Source of the DNA: Gaiellasilicea sp963811885
GTDB taxonomy: Bacteria; Actinomycetota; Thermoleophilia; Gaiellales; Gaiellaceae
Reading direction: 5' to 3'
NCBI GenBank assembly: GCA_963811885.1
Contig: CAWETB010000015.1
Span: 682,001 to 746,000, forward strand
Length of the DNA stretch: 64,000 nt
Below the pieces are notes generated by a model, which searched no databases, was not told where the DNA came from, and saw only the letters and a list, made by a program, of their open reading frames with translations. Below are positions 53,616-64,000 of the stretch, one piece after another; position 1 is the first letter of the stretch, and every line of letters starts with the position of its first letter. Position numbers and translations under genes: made by a program.

Positions 53616-54012
53616 GTGAGCAGCCGGGTACGCCGTATCTCCATCGCCGTCGGGCTTCTCCTCGCGCTCGGCGTGCTCATCGGCGTCGGGTCGGCGGACC
53701 GCCTCACCGGCGACGACGAGAGCGCGACGACGACGGCCGTCGTCACCCAGGCCGAGCCCGACCCGTATCCGCTCGTCGACCGGGAGGACGCCGAGGGCGG
53801 TGCAGATCACCGTCTACGAGCGCGCGTACAGCGAGTGTGCGTCGACCGAGGACGCGCTACTGGCGTCGAAGTACAAGGCGGCCGACACGTCGCCCGAGGG
53901 CGTCGCCGCCGTCGTCGGCCGAGCGTGGGCGAGCTACTTCAAAGCCGGTCAGGACGCGGTTCAGGACGGTCAGGACGGCTGTCGGCAGGGACAGCAGGAC
54001 CGCAGCAACTAG
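53616..54012 (+). CDS. Small exported or membrane-anchored protein (one frameshift)
   Basis: About 131 aa. A hydrophobic N-terminus (ISIAVGLLLALGVLIGVGSA) is followed by an acidic linker (DRLTGDDESATTTAVVTQ). After an extra base near 53800 comes VQITVYERAYSECASTEDAL, LASKYKAADTSPEGVAAVVG and GQDAVQDGQDGCRQGQQD. The N-terminal GTG 53616 is preceded by GGGGGG. Function unknown. Its 3' end overlaps the convergent subtilase by 74 bp, suggesting that one of the two ends is misplaced by an indel. Confidence 0.6.
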
Positions 54013-55054
54013 CGGAGAGCGCCGTTGCAGTCGCCGCGGCATCGAGTCGGCCGGTGGCCACGAAGTCGCCGACGCGAACGGCGCCGGAGGACAATGCGCT
54101 GACGATCCGATCCACTGACGCATCGCGCGCGGCGGAGCGCGCCAGCGCAGCGACGCCCGAGGTGAAGGCCGCGGCCGACGAGGTACCGCAGAAGTCCGCG
54201 TAGCCCCCACCCGCCTGCGTCGACTGGCTGCAGCCGGGAGCGGCCAGCGTGACCCAGTTGCCGTAGGTGGCCCACTCGTAGCGGCCGTCTGCCGAGTCGG
54301 TGCCGGTGACGCTGACGACGCCCGGCTGCCCCGCGGGGAACGTGACGTCGGCGCTGCCGTTGTTGCCGGCGGCTGCGACGATCAGGACGCCCTTCGAGCG
54401 AGCGTGCTCGAGTGCGGCCGCCACGCCGGCGTCGGGGCCGGACATGACGAAGCTCATGTTGATCACGCGCGCTCCGTGATCGGCCGCCCAGACGATCCCC
54501 TCGGCGATGTCCTCCGCCGTTCCCGAACCGTTTCCGGCGATCACCTTGACGGGCATCAGGGAGCAGTGCGAGCAGGCTCCGACGCCGCCGATCCCGTTGT
54601 TCGAGCGGGCGGCGATCACGCCGGCCACGAGCGTCCCATGCCCGTGGTCGTCGTCCGGGTCGGCGTCCTCGTTGACGGCGTCCCACCCGTCGACGAACGA
54701 GCCCTGCAGGTCGGGGTGGTTGCGATCGATCCCGGTGTCGAGCACGGCGACGACGGTGTCCGCAGCGCCGCGCGTCACGCGCCAGGCGGCCGGGGCATGA
54801 ACCTTGGCGAGCGACCAGGAGTCGCGCCAGAGCGGGTCGTTCGGAAGTGTCGTGTCCGCTGCGACGGGCCGCGGCTTCGCCTTGGGCTTGCTGGGCTTCG
54901 TCGCATTCAGCTTGATCGGCTTGCGCACCGGGCCGACGATGTGCGCAGTCGCCTCGACTGCCGGAGTGCCGGCTGCGGGGCTGATCTGGCCCGGGAGGAC
55001 GAGCAGCAGAACGGCCGCTGCGACCACGACCACTGATCGAACGAGCGAGAACAC
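53939..55054 (-). CDS. Secreted subtilisin-like peptidase (S8)
   Basis: 371 aa. Signal peptide (VVVVAAAVLLLVLPGQISPAAG) and a basic linker, then the S8 domain: Asp in VVAVLDTGIDRNHPDL, His in DDDHGHGTLVAGVIAARS, Ser in FCGTSSAAAFTSGVAAL. A Cys pair (GACSHCSLMPVKV) follows the His motif as in the paralogue at 49500. The frame is intact; the last 25 residues (SCCGPAVPADSRPDRPEPRP) look non-native and overlap the convergent gene, so a true stop near 54010 is possible. It starts at GTG 55054. Confidence 0.88.
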   Translation of the reverse strand: MFSLVRSVVVVAAAVLLLVLPGQISPAAGTPAVEATAHIVGPVRKPIKLNATKPSKPKAKPRPVAADTTLPNDPLWRDSWSLAKVHAPAAWRVTRGAADTVVAVLDTGIDRNHPDLQGSFVDGWDAVNEDADPDDDHGHGTLVAGVIAARSNNGIGGVGACSHCSLMPVKVIAGNGSGTAEDIAEGIVWAADHGARVINMSFVMSGPDAGVAAALEHARSKGVLIVAAAGNNGSADVTFPAGQPGVVSVTGTDSADGRYEWATYGNWVTLAAPGCSQSTQAGGGYADFCGTSSAAAFTSGVAALARSAARDASVDRIVSALSSGAVRVGDFVATGRLDAAATATALSASCCGPAVPADSRPDRPEPRPDRL

Positions 55055-55116
55055 CGTCTCGCTATCGGCACTACCGCCTTATCCTTTAGCCCCGGCCACC
55101 GCCGTGGCGCGGGCGA

Positions 55117-56139
55117 TCAGGAGATCTTGGCGCGGAACGGCGTCTGCGCGCGCAGGCGGCCCTGCTGCACGACGACGGTCGCGCTGACCATCGAGCCGCG
55201 GGCGTCCGGCGGCAGCCGCCAAGCGCACACCGCCGAGCCTGCACGCAGGCGGCGCGTCAGCACCTTGAGCGGACGGCCGTTGAGCCGTGCGCTGCAGAAG
55301 ACGTGGCCCGTCTTCAGCCTCGCTCCGCGCTTCAGCACGACGACCTTGCTCCCGAGCACATGCCCCGCGGCCGGCCGCCTCGGAGTGAGCGTCAACTGGC
55401 GGAAGCTGAGCGGGTTCGCAGCGGAGGCCGTCTTCGGAGCCGGCTGACCGGTACCGGGAGTGCCGGGCTGCGCCGGTGGATTCGGGCCGGGCTGCGGCGG
55501 AGACGGTGCGGGGACCGGCGCCGTCGTCGGGGGTGGCGACGGTGTCGTCGGCGGAGGCGGAGGCGGCGGAGGCGGAGGCGGAGGCGGAGGCGGCGCGGAC
55601 CCGCTCCCGCTCGAGGAGAACGTGTGCGCCCAGTAGAGCTGACCCGAGGCGCTCGCCGCGGCGCCGGAGCCCATCGAGACGTAGTTCGGGTTCTCGATGT
55701 TCGCACGATGCCCGGGCGAGTTGAGCCAGCCGTTGACGACGGACGCGGGCGACGGGAACCCTGCGGCGATGTTCTCGCCCCAACTGCCTGTGACCCCGCA
55801 GGCGGCCATACGCTCGCCCGTGCTGCGCGAGACGGGCGGCGCCGGGTCGTCATGCGCCATGTAGCCGTACTTCGCCATGTGGCGCGCCTTCCAGACCGCC
55901 GAGGCCTGGAGAGCCGAACCGACGGCGAGTTGGCTCAGCCCGAGCGTGGCGCGGTGCGCATTGACGAGGTCGACGGTCTGCGCGGCGAAGTCGGCCCGTA
56001 GCGTCCCCCAGTCCGACCCGGGTGAACAGTCGCCCGCTGCGGTCGTCGCGTGAGCTGTCGACGCCGTCGAGCCGACGGTGCCCGCGGCGATGGCGCAGAC
56101 GAGCGCAAGGACGGCAAGTGAACGGCTCAGGACATCCAT
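55117..56139 (-). CDS. Secreted CAP/SCP-domain protein with poly-proline linker
   Basis: 340 aa. Signal peptide, then a CAP domain (TVDLVNAHRATLGLSQLAVG; HMAKYGYMAHDDP; GSWGENIAAGF; NGWLNSPGHRANIENPNYVS), including the His/Glu set of the CAP cavity. A run of at least 15 prolines and a Pro/Thr linker follow. The C-terminal 100 residues (FRQLTLTPRRPAAGHVLGSK) form an Ig-like domain with two Cys. CAP proteins of bacteria are secreted and of uncertain activity. The linker is encoded by a GGC/GGA-rich repeat at 55555-55610. Confidence 0.88.
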   Translation of the reverse strand: MDVLSRSLAVLALVCAIAAGTVGSTASTAHATTAAGDCSPGSDWGTLRADFAAQTVDLVNAHRATLGLSQLAVGSALQASAVWKARHMAKYGYMAHDDPAPPVSRSTGERMAACGVTGSWGENIAAGFPSPASVVNGWLNSPGHRANIENPNYVSMGSGAAASASGQLYWAHTFSSSGSGSAPPPPPPPPPPPPPPPTTPSPPPTTAPVPAPSPPQPGPNPPAQPGTPGTGQPAPKTASAANPLSFRQLTLTPRRPAAGHVLGSKVVVLKRGARLKTGHVFCSARLNGRPLKVLTRRLRAGSAVCAWRLPPDARGSMVSATVVVQQGRLRAQTPFRAKIS

Positions 56140-56232
56140 TCAGGCGGCTGAACAGGTCGTTCGGGGGTCTGCGGTGCTACCTGGAGGATCGACCCTAGCA
56201 GGGCAAAACTTGACGCCTGGCAGTACCTGAAG

Positions 56233-57886
56233 TCAGTGAATCTCCTGCGCAGCCTCTGTCAGCTTCGCCAGTGCCGCCTGCAACTCCTTCACCCGCTCGA
56301 GCTCCGCGCTTGCGAGCTCACGACGCAATCGGCGAGCACGCAGGTTGAGCAGCAGCTCCTTGCCGGTTCGCTCGTCGAGCGCCTCGCGGGCGGCGCGCGC
56401 ATCGAGCTCGGCACGCAGCGCCACGAGCGCGTCGTCCTCCTCGCCCCCGTCGACCAGGAACGCCCGGAAACGCCGGTGGAGCTCAGAGTCGAAGTGGTCG
56501 GCCGACAGCTCCGCGAGGAGCGTCACGAGCGTCGGGTGGAGGACGCAGGCGGCGAGGACCCGCCGCTCGAGCTGCTCGCCCTTCTCCAGCATCGCCGGCG
56601 AGAGCTCGACCGGAGCGGGACGGCCGCCGTCCTGCGTCTTCGCCCCCAGTCCGGCCAGCGTCTCCCGCGGCAGGTCGAGCGTGTCCGCGAGCAGCCGCAG
56701 CGCGTCCTGGCGCTCGGGTGAGTCCTCGACCTTTGCGAGCACCTCCCGCGCGCGGACGAACGCCTCCTGCCGGTCCGGGCGTGCGCTCGAGCTCGAGCCG
56801 GACACGATGGACGACGTAGCTGGACGCACCGCCGAGGCGCTGTTCGAAGCCCGCGGGCGCGTCGGCCGGGTCCTGGCCCTTCGGCAGCGTGACGACCCGC
56901 ACGTCGAAGCCCAGCGTGGCCGCGAGCTCCATCCCCCGCAGCGTCGCATCCTCGCCGGCCGCGTCGGAGTCGAAGCAGAGGTAGAGCCGCCGCGTCAGCC
57001 GCTGCAGCTCCTTCAGCTGACGCTCGGTCAGCGCGGTCCCCATCGAGGCCACGACCGGCTCGAACCCGGCCTGACGCAGTGCGATCACATCGGTGTTTCC
57101 CTCGACGACGACGGCCCGCTCCTGCTTCGCGATCTCCGTGCGTGCGAGATCGAGGCCGTAGAGGATCGCCGACTTGTGGAAGAGCTCCCCTTCGGGCGAG
57201 TTCACGTACTTGCCCCGGAGCGGATCGTCGTCGTGCAGCTTGCGCGCCTGGAAGCCGACGACTCGGCCGCGCGCGTCCGCGAGCGGGAACATCAACCGCT
57301 GCGGGAAGTAGTCGTTGCCGCGCACGTTCGTGAGCCCGGCGCCGCGCAGCTCCTCGGCGGTGAAGCCCTTCTCGCGCGCCTTCTGGGCGAGACCCGTGCC
57401 GGGTGAGAGACCGAGGCGGAACTCGCGGCAGACCGCCTCGCCGAGGCCGCGGCTCTCGAGGTACTCGCGCACGGGGACGCCGGCCGCCGCCTCCCAGAGG
57501 TAGCGCTCGTAGAACGAGGCCGCCTGGTCGAGCACCGCGTGGAGCCGGTCACGGCGCTTCCGCGACTCCTCCTGCTGCGGCGACGTCTCCTCGTACTCGA
57601 GCGTGACGCGGAACCGCTCGGCCAGCCACTCGACCGCGCCGGCGAAGTCGAGGTTCTCGGTCTCGCGGACGAACGTGATCACGTCCCCGCCCTTGCCGCA
57701 GCCGAAGCAGTGGTAGAGCTTGTCGGCCGGGTTGACCGAGAAGCTCGGCGTACGCTCCTCGTGGAACGGGCAGCGACCGGAGTAGCGCGCGCCGGCCTTC
57801 CGCAGCGCCGTGCGCCCGGAGACGACCTCCACCATGTCGGACGCGGAGACGACCTCTCTGACCGACGACTCCTTGATCCGGGCCAC
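56233..57886 (-). CDS. dnaG: DNA primase (one frameshift)
   Basis: About 550 aa. The CHC2 zinc finger (YSGRCPFHEERTPSFSVNPA; YHCFGCGKGGDVITF) is followed by the catalytic core (FPQRLMFPLADARGRVVGFQ) and the Toprim domain (AVVVEGNTDVIALRQAG; RLYLCFDSDAAGEDATLRG). The C-terminal helicase-binding region continues in another frame after an extra C near 56790 (ARPDRQEAFVRAREVLAKVE). DnaG makes primers for replication and is essential, so the frameshift is almost certainly not real. GTG 57886 overlaps the upstream TAG by 1 bp. Confidence 0.95.
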
Positions 57887-58840
57887 TAGATCCGCTCAGC
57901 GTACGACAGTGCGAAGCGGTCGGTCATGCCGGAGACGAACGCGCGGATCTCGTCCTCGGAGTCGCCGCGGTCGACGAGGTGGGTGAAGATGCGGCCGATC
58001 GTCTCGTGGGCGCGCACGTGCTCCTCGCGCGCGTGCTCGCCGAGGTAGACCCGCTCGAACATGAAGGCACGGAGCGCCAGCATGGCGGCGCCGACGTCGT
58101 CGCTCTGGACGATGTCGCCCGCCGCCTCGGAGCTCTCGATCAGATCGTGCACGAGCGCGTCGATCCGCTTCGAGCCGGTGTCGCCGAGCAGCTCGATCTC
58201 GGTGCGCGGGAGGTCGTCGGGCACGAGCATCCCCCACCGGATCGCGTCGTCGATGTCATGGTTGATGTAGGCGACCCGGTCGACGAGCCGGACGATCTTC
58301 CCTTCCAGCGTCGCGGGCTCCTGCTCGCCTGTGTGCGTGAGGATCCCGTCGCGCACCTCCGCGGTCAGGTTGAGCTCCTCGGCGATCCGCAGCGACTGCT
58401 CGTTGTGCCGGAAGCCGGAGCCGAAGTGCTCGCGCAGGCACGCGTCGAGCTGCTCCTCGCCCGCGTGCCCGAAGGGCGGGTGGCCCATGTCGTGGCCGAG
58501 CCCGATCGCCTCCGTCAGATCCTCGTTCAGCCGCAGCGCGCGCGCGACGACGCGGGCGATGCCGGTGGTCTCGAGCGTGTGCGTGATCCGCGTCCGGTAG
58601 TGGTCGCCGGCGGGGTCGATGAAGACCTGCGTCTTGCCCTTGAGGCGGCGGAACGGCTTCGAGTGCACGATCCGGTCGCGGTCGCGCTGGAACGGGCGTC
58701 CTGATCCCGCACTCCTCTTCCTCCCGCAGTCTCCCCCGCGTCTCGTACGAGCGGACGGCGAGCGGTGACAGCAGCTCGTCCTCGGCCGCGCGCACGCGAG
58801 CCTCGAAGGCGTCAGCGACTCGTCCGGCGAGGTCGGGCAC
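57886..58840 (-). CDS. dgt: dNTP triphosphohydrolase (Dgt-like, HD domain), one frameshift
   Basis: About 318 aa. The N-terminus (RGRLREEEECGIRTP) precedes FQRDRDRIVHSKPFRRLKGK in another frame after an extra base near 58695. The HD metal motif is in RITHTLETTGIARVVARAL, then AIGLGHDMGHPPFGHAGEE and LVDRVAYINHDIDD. The enzyme removes triphosphate from dNTPs. Adjacent dgt and dnaG is a common bacterial arrangement. GTG 58840 has a TACGCT box 6 nt upstream. Confidence 0.93.
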
Positions 58841-58846
58841 GCCTCA

Positions 58847-58852
58847 AGCGTA
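58847..58852 (-). promoter_or_regulatory. Putative -10 box (TACGCT), leaderless promoter
   Basis: TACGCT on the minus strand ends 6 nt before GTG 58840. There is no ribosome-binding site in the gap. Confidence 0.5.
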
Positions 58853-58860
58853 GTCGCCGC

Positions 58861-59214
58861 TCAGGATTGCGCAGGTGGCGGGAGCAGCTCCGACTCGTAC
58901 TCGCGGAAGAGCTCGTGCACGTCACTCCAGTCGCCGTCGTGCAGGCGGGCGATCAGCTGCTCGATCCTCGGCGTCATCACGAGGAGGTAGCGCGCGGGCG
59001 CCGGCGAGGGGTTGCCGTAGGCGTGCGGCGTCCCCTTCTCGACGAAGACCGTCGTCCCGGCAGGTGCGTCGACCGTTTCTTCTCCGACGCGAAAGCGGAG
59101 ACTGCCCGCGAGCACGTGCCAGGCCTCGTCGTCGGCGTGATGGACGTGGAACGGCGCGATCCACTCGGTGCCGCCGGGATCGTCCCACTCGACGATGACG
59201 AAGTCGCGAGGCAT
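58861..59214 (-). CDS. Cupin-domain protein
   Basis: 117 aa. Cupin motif 1 APFHVHHADDEAWHVLAGSL and motif 2 VFVEKGTPHAYGNPSPAP, with His/His/Glu/His metal ligands. It lies 2 bp after the SDR stop. It may bind or convert a small molecule; no specific substrate can be named. Confidence 0.85.
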   Translation of the reverse strand: MPRDFVIVEWDDPGGTEWIAPFHVHHADDEAWHVLAGSLRFRVGEETVDAPAGTTVFVEKGTPHAYGNPSPAPARYLLVMTPRIEQLIARLHDGDWSDVHELFREYESELLPPPAQS

Positions 59215-59216
59215 GC

Positions 59217-59966
59217 TCAGAGGATGATCGGGACGGTGCCGCCGTCTGCGGACCAGGCCGCGCCCGTGACGTACGAGGCGCGCTCGGAGGCGAGAAACGC
59301 GATCACGGCGGCGATCTCCTCCGGCTCGGCCAGCCTTCCCAGAGGCCGTCCAGCGCCAACCTTGGCGAGCACGTCGTCGCGCTCGCCCTGCTGGTCGGCG
59401 AGGCCGCCCTCTCCCAGCCAGGCGTCCGTCGCGGTCGGCCCGGGCGTGACGGCGTTGCAGCGGATCCCGTCGGCCGCGTACGTGTCGGCGACGAGGCGCG
59501 AGAGCGACAGCACCGCAGCCTTCGTCACCGAGTAGTGCGGCATCCCGACGGAGGGACGCTTGCCGGCCGTCGACGAGACGTTGACGATCGAGCCGCTGCT
59601 CGCGACCAAAGCCGGCAGCGCGGCGCGGGTCGTCCGCACGAAGCTCATCACGTTCAGCTGCCACATCTGCTCCCACTCCTCGTCGGTGACCTCGGAGAAG
59701 CGCGCGTGGATCGCGAAGCCGACGTTGTTGACGAGAACGTCGAGCCCGCCGAGCTCGCCGGTGGCGGCGTCGACGACGCGTGCCGGCGCGTCCGGCTCGG
59801 AAAGGTCGGCGCGAACGTGAAGGTGCTCCCCGACTCCGGGCGCCTCGCTCCGTCCGCACGTCGCGACGCGCGCGCCCTCGGCCGCGAGCAGCTTGGCCGT
59901 CTCGAGGCCGATCCCGCCGGTCGAGCCGGTGACGAGACACGCCTTCCCCTGTAGGCCGAGATCCAT
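59217..59966 (-). CDS. Short-chain dehydrogenase/reductase
   Basis: 249 aa. NAD(P) motif VTGSTGGIGLETAKLL, NNVGFAIHA, catalytic Ser in SIVNVSSTAGK, Tyr and Lys in HYSVTKAAVL, and AVTPGPTATDAW. A classical SDR resembling FabG. It is followed after 2 bp by a cupin gene, so the two probably share a promoter and task. It is divergent from the histidine phosphatase. Confidence 0.93.
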   Translation of the reverse strand: MDLGLQGKACLVTGSTGGIGLETAKLLAAEGARVATCGRSEAPGVGEHLHVRADLSEPDAPARVVDAATGELGGLDVLVNNVGFAIHARFSEVTDEEWEQMWQLNVMSFVRTTRAALPALVASSGSIVNVSSTAGKRPSVGMPHYSVTKAAVLSLSRLVADTYAADGIRCNAVTPGPTATDAWLGEGGLADQQGERDDVLAKVGAGRPLGRLAEPEEIAAVIAFLASERASYVTGAAWSADGGTVPIIL

Positions 59967-59974
59967 CGGACGGC

Positions 59975-59980
59975 TAGCGT
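59975..59980 (+). promoter_or_regulatory. Putative -10 box (TAGCGT), leaderless promoter
   Basis: TAGCGT ends 6 nt before GTG 59987. The opposite strand holds TACGCT 9 nt before ATG 59966, so one short gap serves both directions. Confidence 0.5.
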
Positions 59981-59986
59981 AGCGGG

Positions 59987-60517
59987 GTGACCACCCTCCT
60001 TCTGGCACGACACGGCGAGACCGACTGGAACCGCGAGTTCCGGATCCAGGGCTCGTCCGACATCGAGCTGAACGAGCTCGGCCGGCAGCAGGCGCAGTTC
60101 CTCGCGCAGGAGCTGACCGACGTCGACCTCGATGCGATCTACTCCAGCGACCTCAGCCGTGCGCAGGCGACAGCGGCGGCGGTGGCGGCCACGCACGGGC
60201 TGGACGTGAAGCTCGATCCGAGGCTGCGCGAGCGCTCCTTCGGCAGCTGGGAGGGCCTGACCCGTGAGGACATCTCCGCGTTCCCGAAGGGCTCGCGCCA
60301 CGACGGCGAGAGCGACGACGAGGTTCGCCAACGCGTTCTCGCCGCCGTCGAGGAGATCGCGTCGAACCACCCCGGCGAGCAGGTGCTGATCGTCTCCCAC
60401 GGCGGGGCGCTGAACACGCTCTGGCATCACGCACTCGGCGTGCGCGTCGAGCGCTGGGCGAACTGCGCCGTCTACAAGCTCGCCGTTCGGGACGACGGAT
60501 TCGTGGAGATAGACTGA
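59987..60517 (+). CDS. Histidine phosphatase (phosphoglycerate-mutase-like)
   Basis: 176 aa. Catalytic motif LLLARHGETDWN, then YSSDLSRAQATAAAVA, ERSFGSWEGLTRED and the second His in VLIVSHGGALNTLWH. It removes phosphate from a small phosphoester such as a sugar phosphate or a cofactor precursor. GTG start, leaderless-like. It is followed by two genes on the same strand at 7 bp and 3 bp spacing. Confidence 0.9.
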   Translation: MTTLLLARHGETDWNREFRIQGSSDIELNELGRQQAQFLAQELTDVDLDAIYSSDLSRAQATAAAVAATHGLDVKLDPRLRERSFGSWEGLTREDISAFPKGSRHDGESDDEVRQRVLAAVEEIASNHPGEQVLIVSHGGALNTLWHHALGVRVERWANCAVYKLAVRDDGFVEID

Positions 60518-60524
60518 GCGACCC

Positions 60525-60785
60525 GTGGACGACTACACGAACAAGTACAAGGGCGAGCAGATCGAAGTCGCCCTCTTCGGCGGCGAGTATCAGGAAGGTG
60601 TTCTCACCGCCTACTGCTCGATCGAGGACGTCCCCCACATCGAGCTGAACGGCCACATTCTCGTGCCGCTCCAGAACGTCGCGTCGCTGCACTGCTCGAG
60701 CCGCTGCGACGCACCGGAGCCGGACTGGCCACCCCGCGGCCTCGGGGACGACGACCGCGACGGCCTCGGCGACGACGACGCCTAG
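60525..60785 (+). CDS. Conserved-type hypothetical protein with acidic tail
   Basis: 86 aa. DDYTNKYKGEQIEVALFGGE, YQEGVLTAYCSIEDVPHIEL and NGHILVPLQNVASLHCSS form a compact beta-rich protein with three Cys; it ends in a Gly/Asp-rich tail (GLGDDDRDGLGDDDA). Family not recognised. It starts at GTG 60525, between the phosphatase and the HtpX-like protease. Confidence 0.6.
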   Translation: MDDYTNKYKGEQIEVALFGGEYQEGVLTAYCSIEDVPHIELNGHILVPLQNVASLHCSSRCDAPEPDWPPRGLGDDDRDGLGDDDA

Positions 60786-60788
60786 CCC

Positions 60789-61589
60789 ATGCGGCTCGCA
60801 GCCGCTCTGAACATCGCCAAGTGGTGGCTGGTGGTCACGATCCTGGCCGGGTTCTTCGGCGCGCTCGGCTGGGCGCTCGGCGGGCCGCAGACGGCGTCCG
60901 TGTTCGTGTTCTGCACCCTGCTCGCCGCGCTCGCCGTCTACGCCTATGCGGATCGAGCGCTCCTCGGGATGCTCGGCGCGCGGGAGTACGCGCTCGCCGA
61001 GGATCCGCTGCTGCGCTCGACGGTGGATGCGCTCGCGGCCAAGCTCGGCGTCGTGCCGCCGAAGCTCTACCTGATTCCCGACGGGTATCCGCGCGCGCTC
61101 GCCGCGGGGCGCGGGCCGGCCGGCTCGTCGATCGCGTTCTCCACCGGCCTGCTCGGTGCGCTGACGCCCGCCGAGCTCGAGGCCGTGATCGCGCACGAGC
61201 TCGCGCACGTCCGTCGCAGAGACGTCCTGACGCAGACCTCCGCCGTCATGCTCGCCGTCGTCCTGGTCGACCTCTCCCGGATCGGTGGCTGGTTCGAACG
61301 GGCGCTGCTCGCGATCCTCGGCCCGATCGCAGCCGCGTTCGTCCACCTCCTCCTCTCGCCCAAGCGAGAGCTCGCGGCGGACCGGATGGCGTCGTCTGCG
61401 CTCGGTTCCGTGGACGGGCTCGCGGACGCGCTGGTCAAGCTCGACCGCGCCAGCGATCTCGTCTCCTTCCAGGCGAGCCCGGCGACAGAGCCGCTGTACA
61501 CCGTCAATCCGTTCGCCGAGGAGGGCCTGGCGGCGCTCTTCGTCACGCACCCGCCGCTGCAGGAGCGGCTACTGCGCCTGACCGGCTAG
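60789..61589 (+). CDS. M48-family membrane metalloprotease (HtpX-like)
   Basis: 266 aa. Two N-terminal membrane helices, then the zinc motif AVIAHELAHVRRRDVLT, further helices, and the third-ligand region SPKRELAADRMASSALG. The end is TVNPFAEEGLAALFVTHPPL with QERLLRL. HtpX acts in membrane-protein quality control. The 3' end overlaps the convergent GNAT gene by 21 bp. Confidence 0.9.
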   Translation: MRLAAALNIAKWWLVVTILAGFFGALGWALGGPQTASVFVFCTLLAALAVYAYADRALLGMLGAREYALAEDPLLRSTVDALAAKLGVVPPKLYLIPDGYPRALAAGRGPAGSSIAFSTGLLGALTPAELEAVIAHELAHVRRRDVLTQTSAVMLAVVLVDLSRIGGWFERALLAILGPIAAAFVHLLLSPKRELAADRMASSALGSVDGLADALVKLDRASDLVSFQASPATEPLYTVNPFAEEGLAALFVTHPPLQERLLRLTG

Positions 61590-62079
61590 CTCGAACAGGA
61601 TTGCGGTCGTCGTCCCGTCGCGGAAGCCGCGAGGCTCGTCGATCGGTCCGATCTCCGCGGAAGCCGGCTTTCAGCGCGACGCGCTGCGACGCGACGTTGT
61701 CGGGATGGGTCGTCAGGGAGAACTCGGTCACTCCTTGTCCCCGCGCCCAGGCGACGACGGCGATCACCGCACGCGTCGTCCACCCCTGGCCTCGCGCTTC
61801 CCGCTTGAGCCAGTAGCCGAGCACCCCGGTCTCGAGCCCGATGCCGACGACGCCCAGGAACTCACCTGCCGCCGTGATCGCGAACGTCCGCTCGGCGGCG
61901 CCGTCGCGCCACTGCTGCTCGACGTGCGTGAGGAACTCGAGCCCGTCCTCCTCCGTGTAGGGGCTCGGCACGAGGAGGGTGAAGCGCGGGATCTCCGGGT
62001 CGCCGCAGGCGTCCACGACCGCGTCGAGATCGCCGAGCCCGAGCGGCCGCAACACGAGCTCGCCGTCGTGCAGTTCCAT
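61569..62079 (-). CDS. GNAT-family N-acetyltransferase (one frameshift)
   Basis: About 170 aa, RimJ/RimL-like. ELVLRPLGLGDLDAVVDACG, GLETGVLGYWLKREARGQGW (acetyl-CoA loop) and TTHPDNVASQRVALKAGFR are visible. One extra base near 61645 moves the last 25 residues (EIGPIDEPRGFRDGTTTAIL) to another frame, ending at TAG 61569. It acetylates a protein N-terminus or small amine. Confidence 0.85.
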
Positions 62080-62099
62080 CGCGGGAGTCTAGAACGACG

Positions 62100-62125
62100 A
62101 GAGGGGCCGCTCTCGCGGCCCCTCT
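62100..62125 (-). terminator. rRNA operon terminator hairpin
   Basis: Stem AGAGGGGCCGC/GCGGCCCCTCT, 11 bp perfect, loop TCTC, 7 bp beyond the 5S 3' end. Confidence 0.8.
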
Positions 62126-62132
62126 GAAGTAA

Positions 62133-62248
<116 letters not shown>

Positions 62249-62311
62249 ATTGTCGAAAGTCCGCCGTTCGGCGCACCCTCAAAACTCCATAGCGATACAC
62301 GAAGTGTTCTA

Positions 62312-64000
<1,689 letters not shown>

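Overview
The window is high-GC DNA carrying Actinobacteria-like genes: LLM flavin oxidoreductases of the F420 type, NarL-type regulators, many GTG/TTG starts, and leaderless-looking promoters with a TANNNT -10 box about 6-8 nt before the start codon. I infer Actinomycetota, perhaps Thermoleophilia. The 16S gene lies outside the window, so placement rests on gene content only.

Layout. 1-8.9 kb: cupin, PrxQ-type peroxiredoxin, Rsm22-like rRNA methyltransferase, acyl-ACP thioesterase, hydrolase-cyclase fusion, tRNA-Leu, NarL-type regulator, secreted subtilase, and a secreted protein ending in a blue-copper domain. 9.0-10.9 kb: adenine deaminase and a 58-aa zinc-ribbon protein. 10.9-35.6 kb: one large catabolic locus of three minus-strand operons whose genes mostly overlap by 4 bp (ATGA/GTGA), plus a divergent two-gene operon. 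It holds a branched-chain-amino-acid-type ABC transporter, two ketopantoate-reductase-like enzymes, two M24 enzymes, two LLM oxidoreductases, RidA, an HMG-CoA-lyase/IPMS-family enzyme, VOC, MBL, FAH, M20, peroxiredoxin and rhodanese proteins, and a molybdenum hydroxylase (coxG-L-S-M type). Palindromes sit at each operon head. The content suggests import, hydroxylation and stepwise hydrolysis of an organic nitrogen compound; the substrate is unknown.

35.5-56.1 kb: envelope and secreted-protein region. It contains a LysM/peptidoglycan-binding transglycosylase, a lysyl-oxidase-like protein, an aquaporin, two collagen-like proteins, a Calx-beta protein, two further subtilases either side of a large secreted Ig-like protein, a CAP-domain protein, two degenerate-receiver regulators, tRNA-Asn, and a cluster of structured intergenic repeats (38.6-38.7 and 42.5-43.1 kb). 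56.2-62.1 kb: housekeeping genes (dnaG, a dNTPase, SDR, histidine phosphatase, HtpX-like protease, GNAT). 62.1-64 kb: 5S and the 3' part of 23S rRNA on the minus strand.

More than 20 genes, including dnaG, are interrupted by single-base frameshifts between otherwise coherent reading frames. I treat these as probable sequence errors and give the coordinates of the whole gene.
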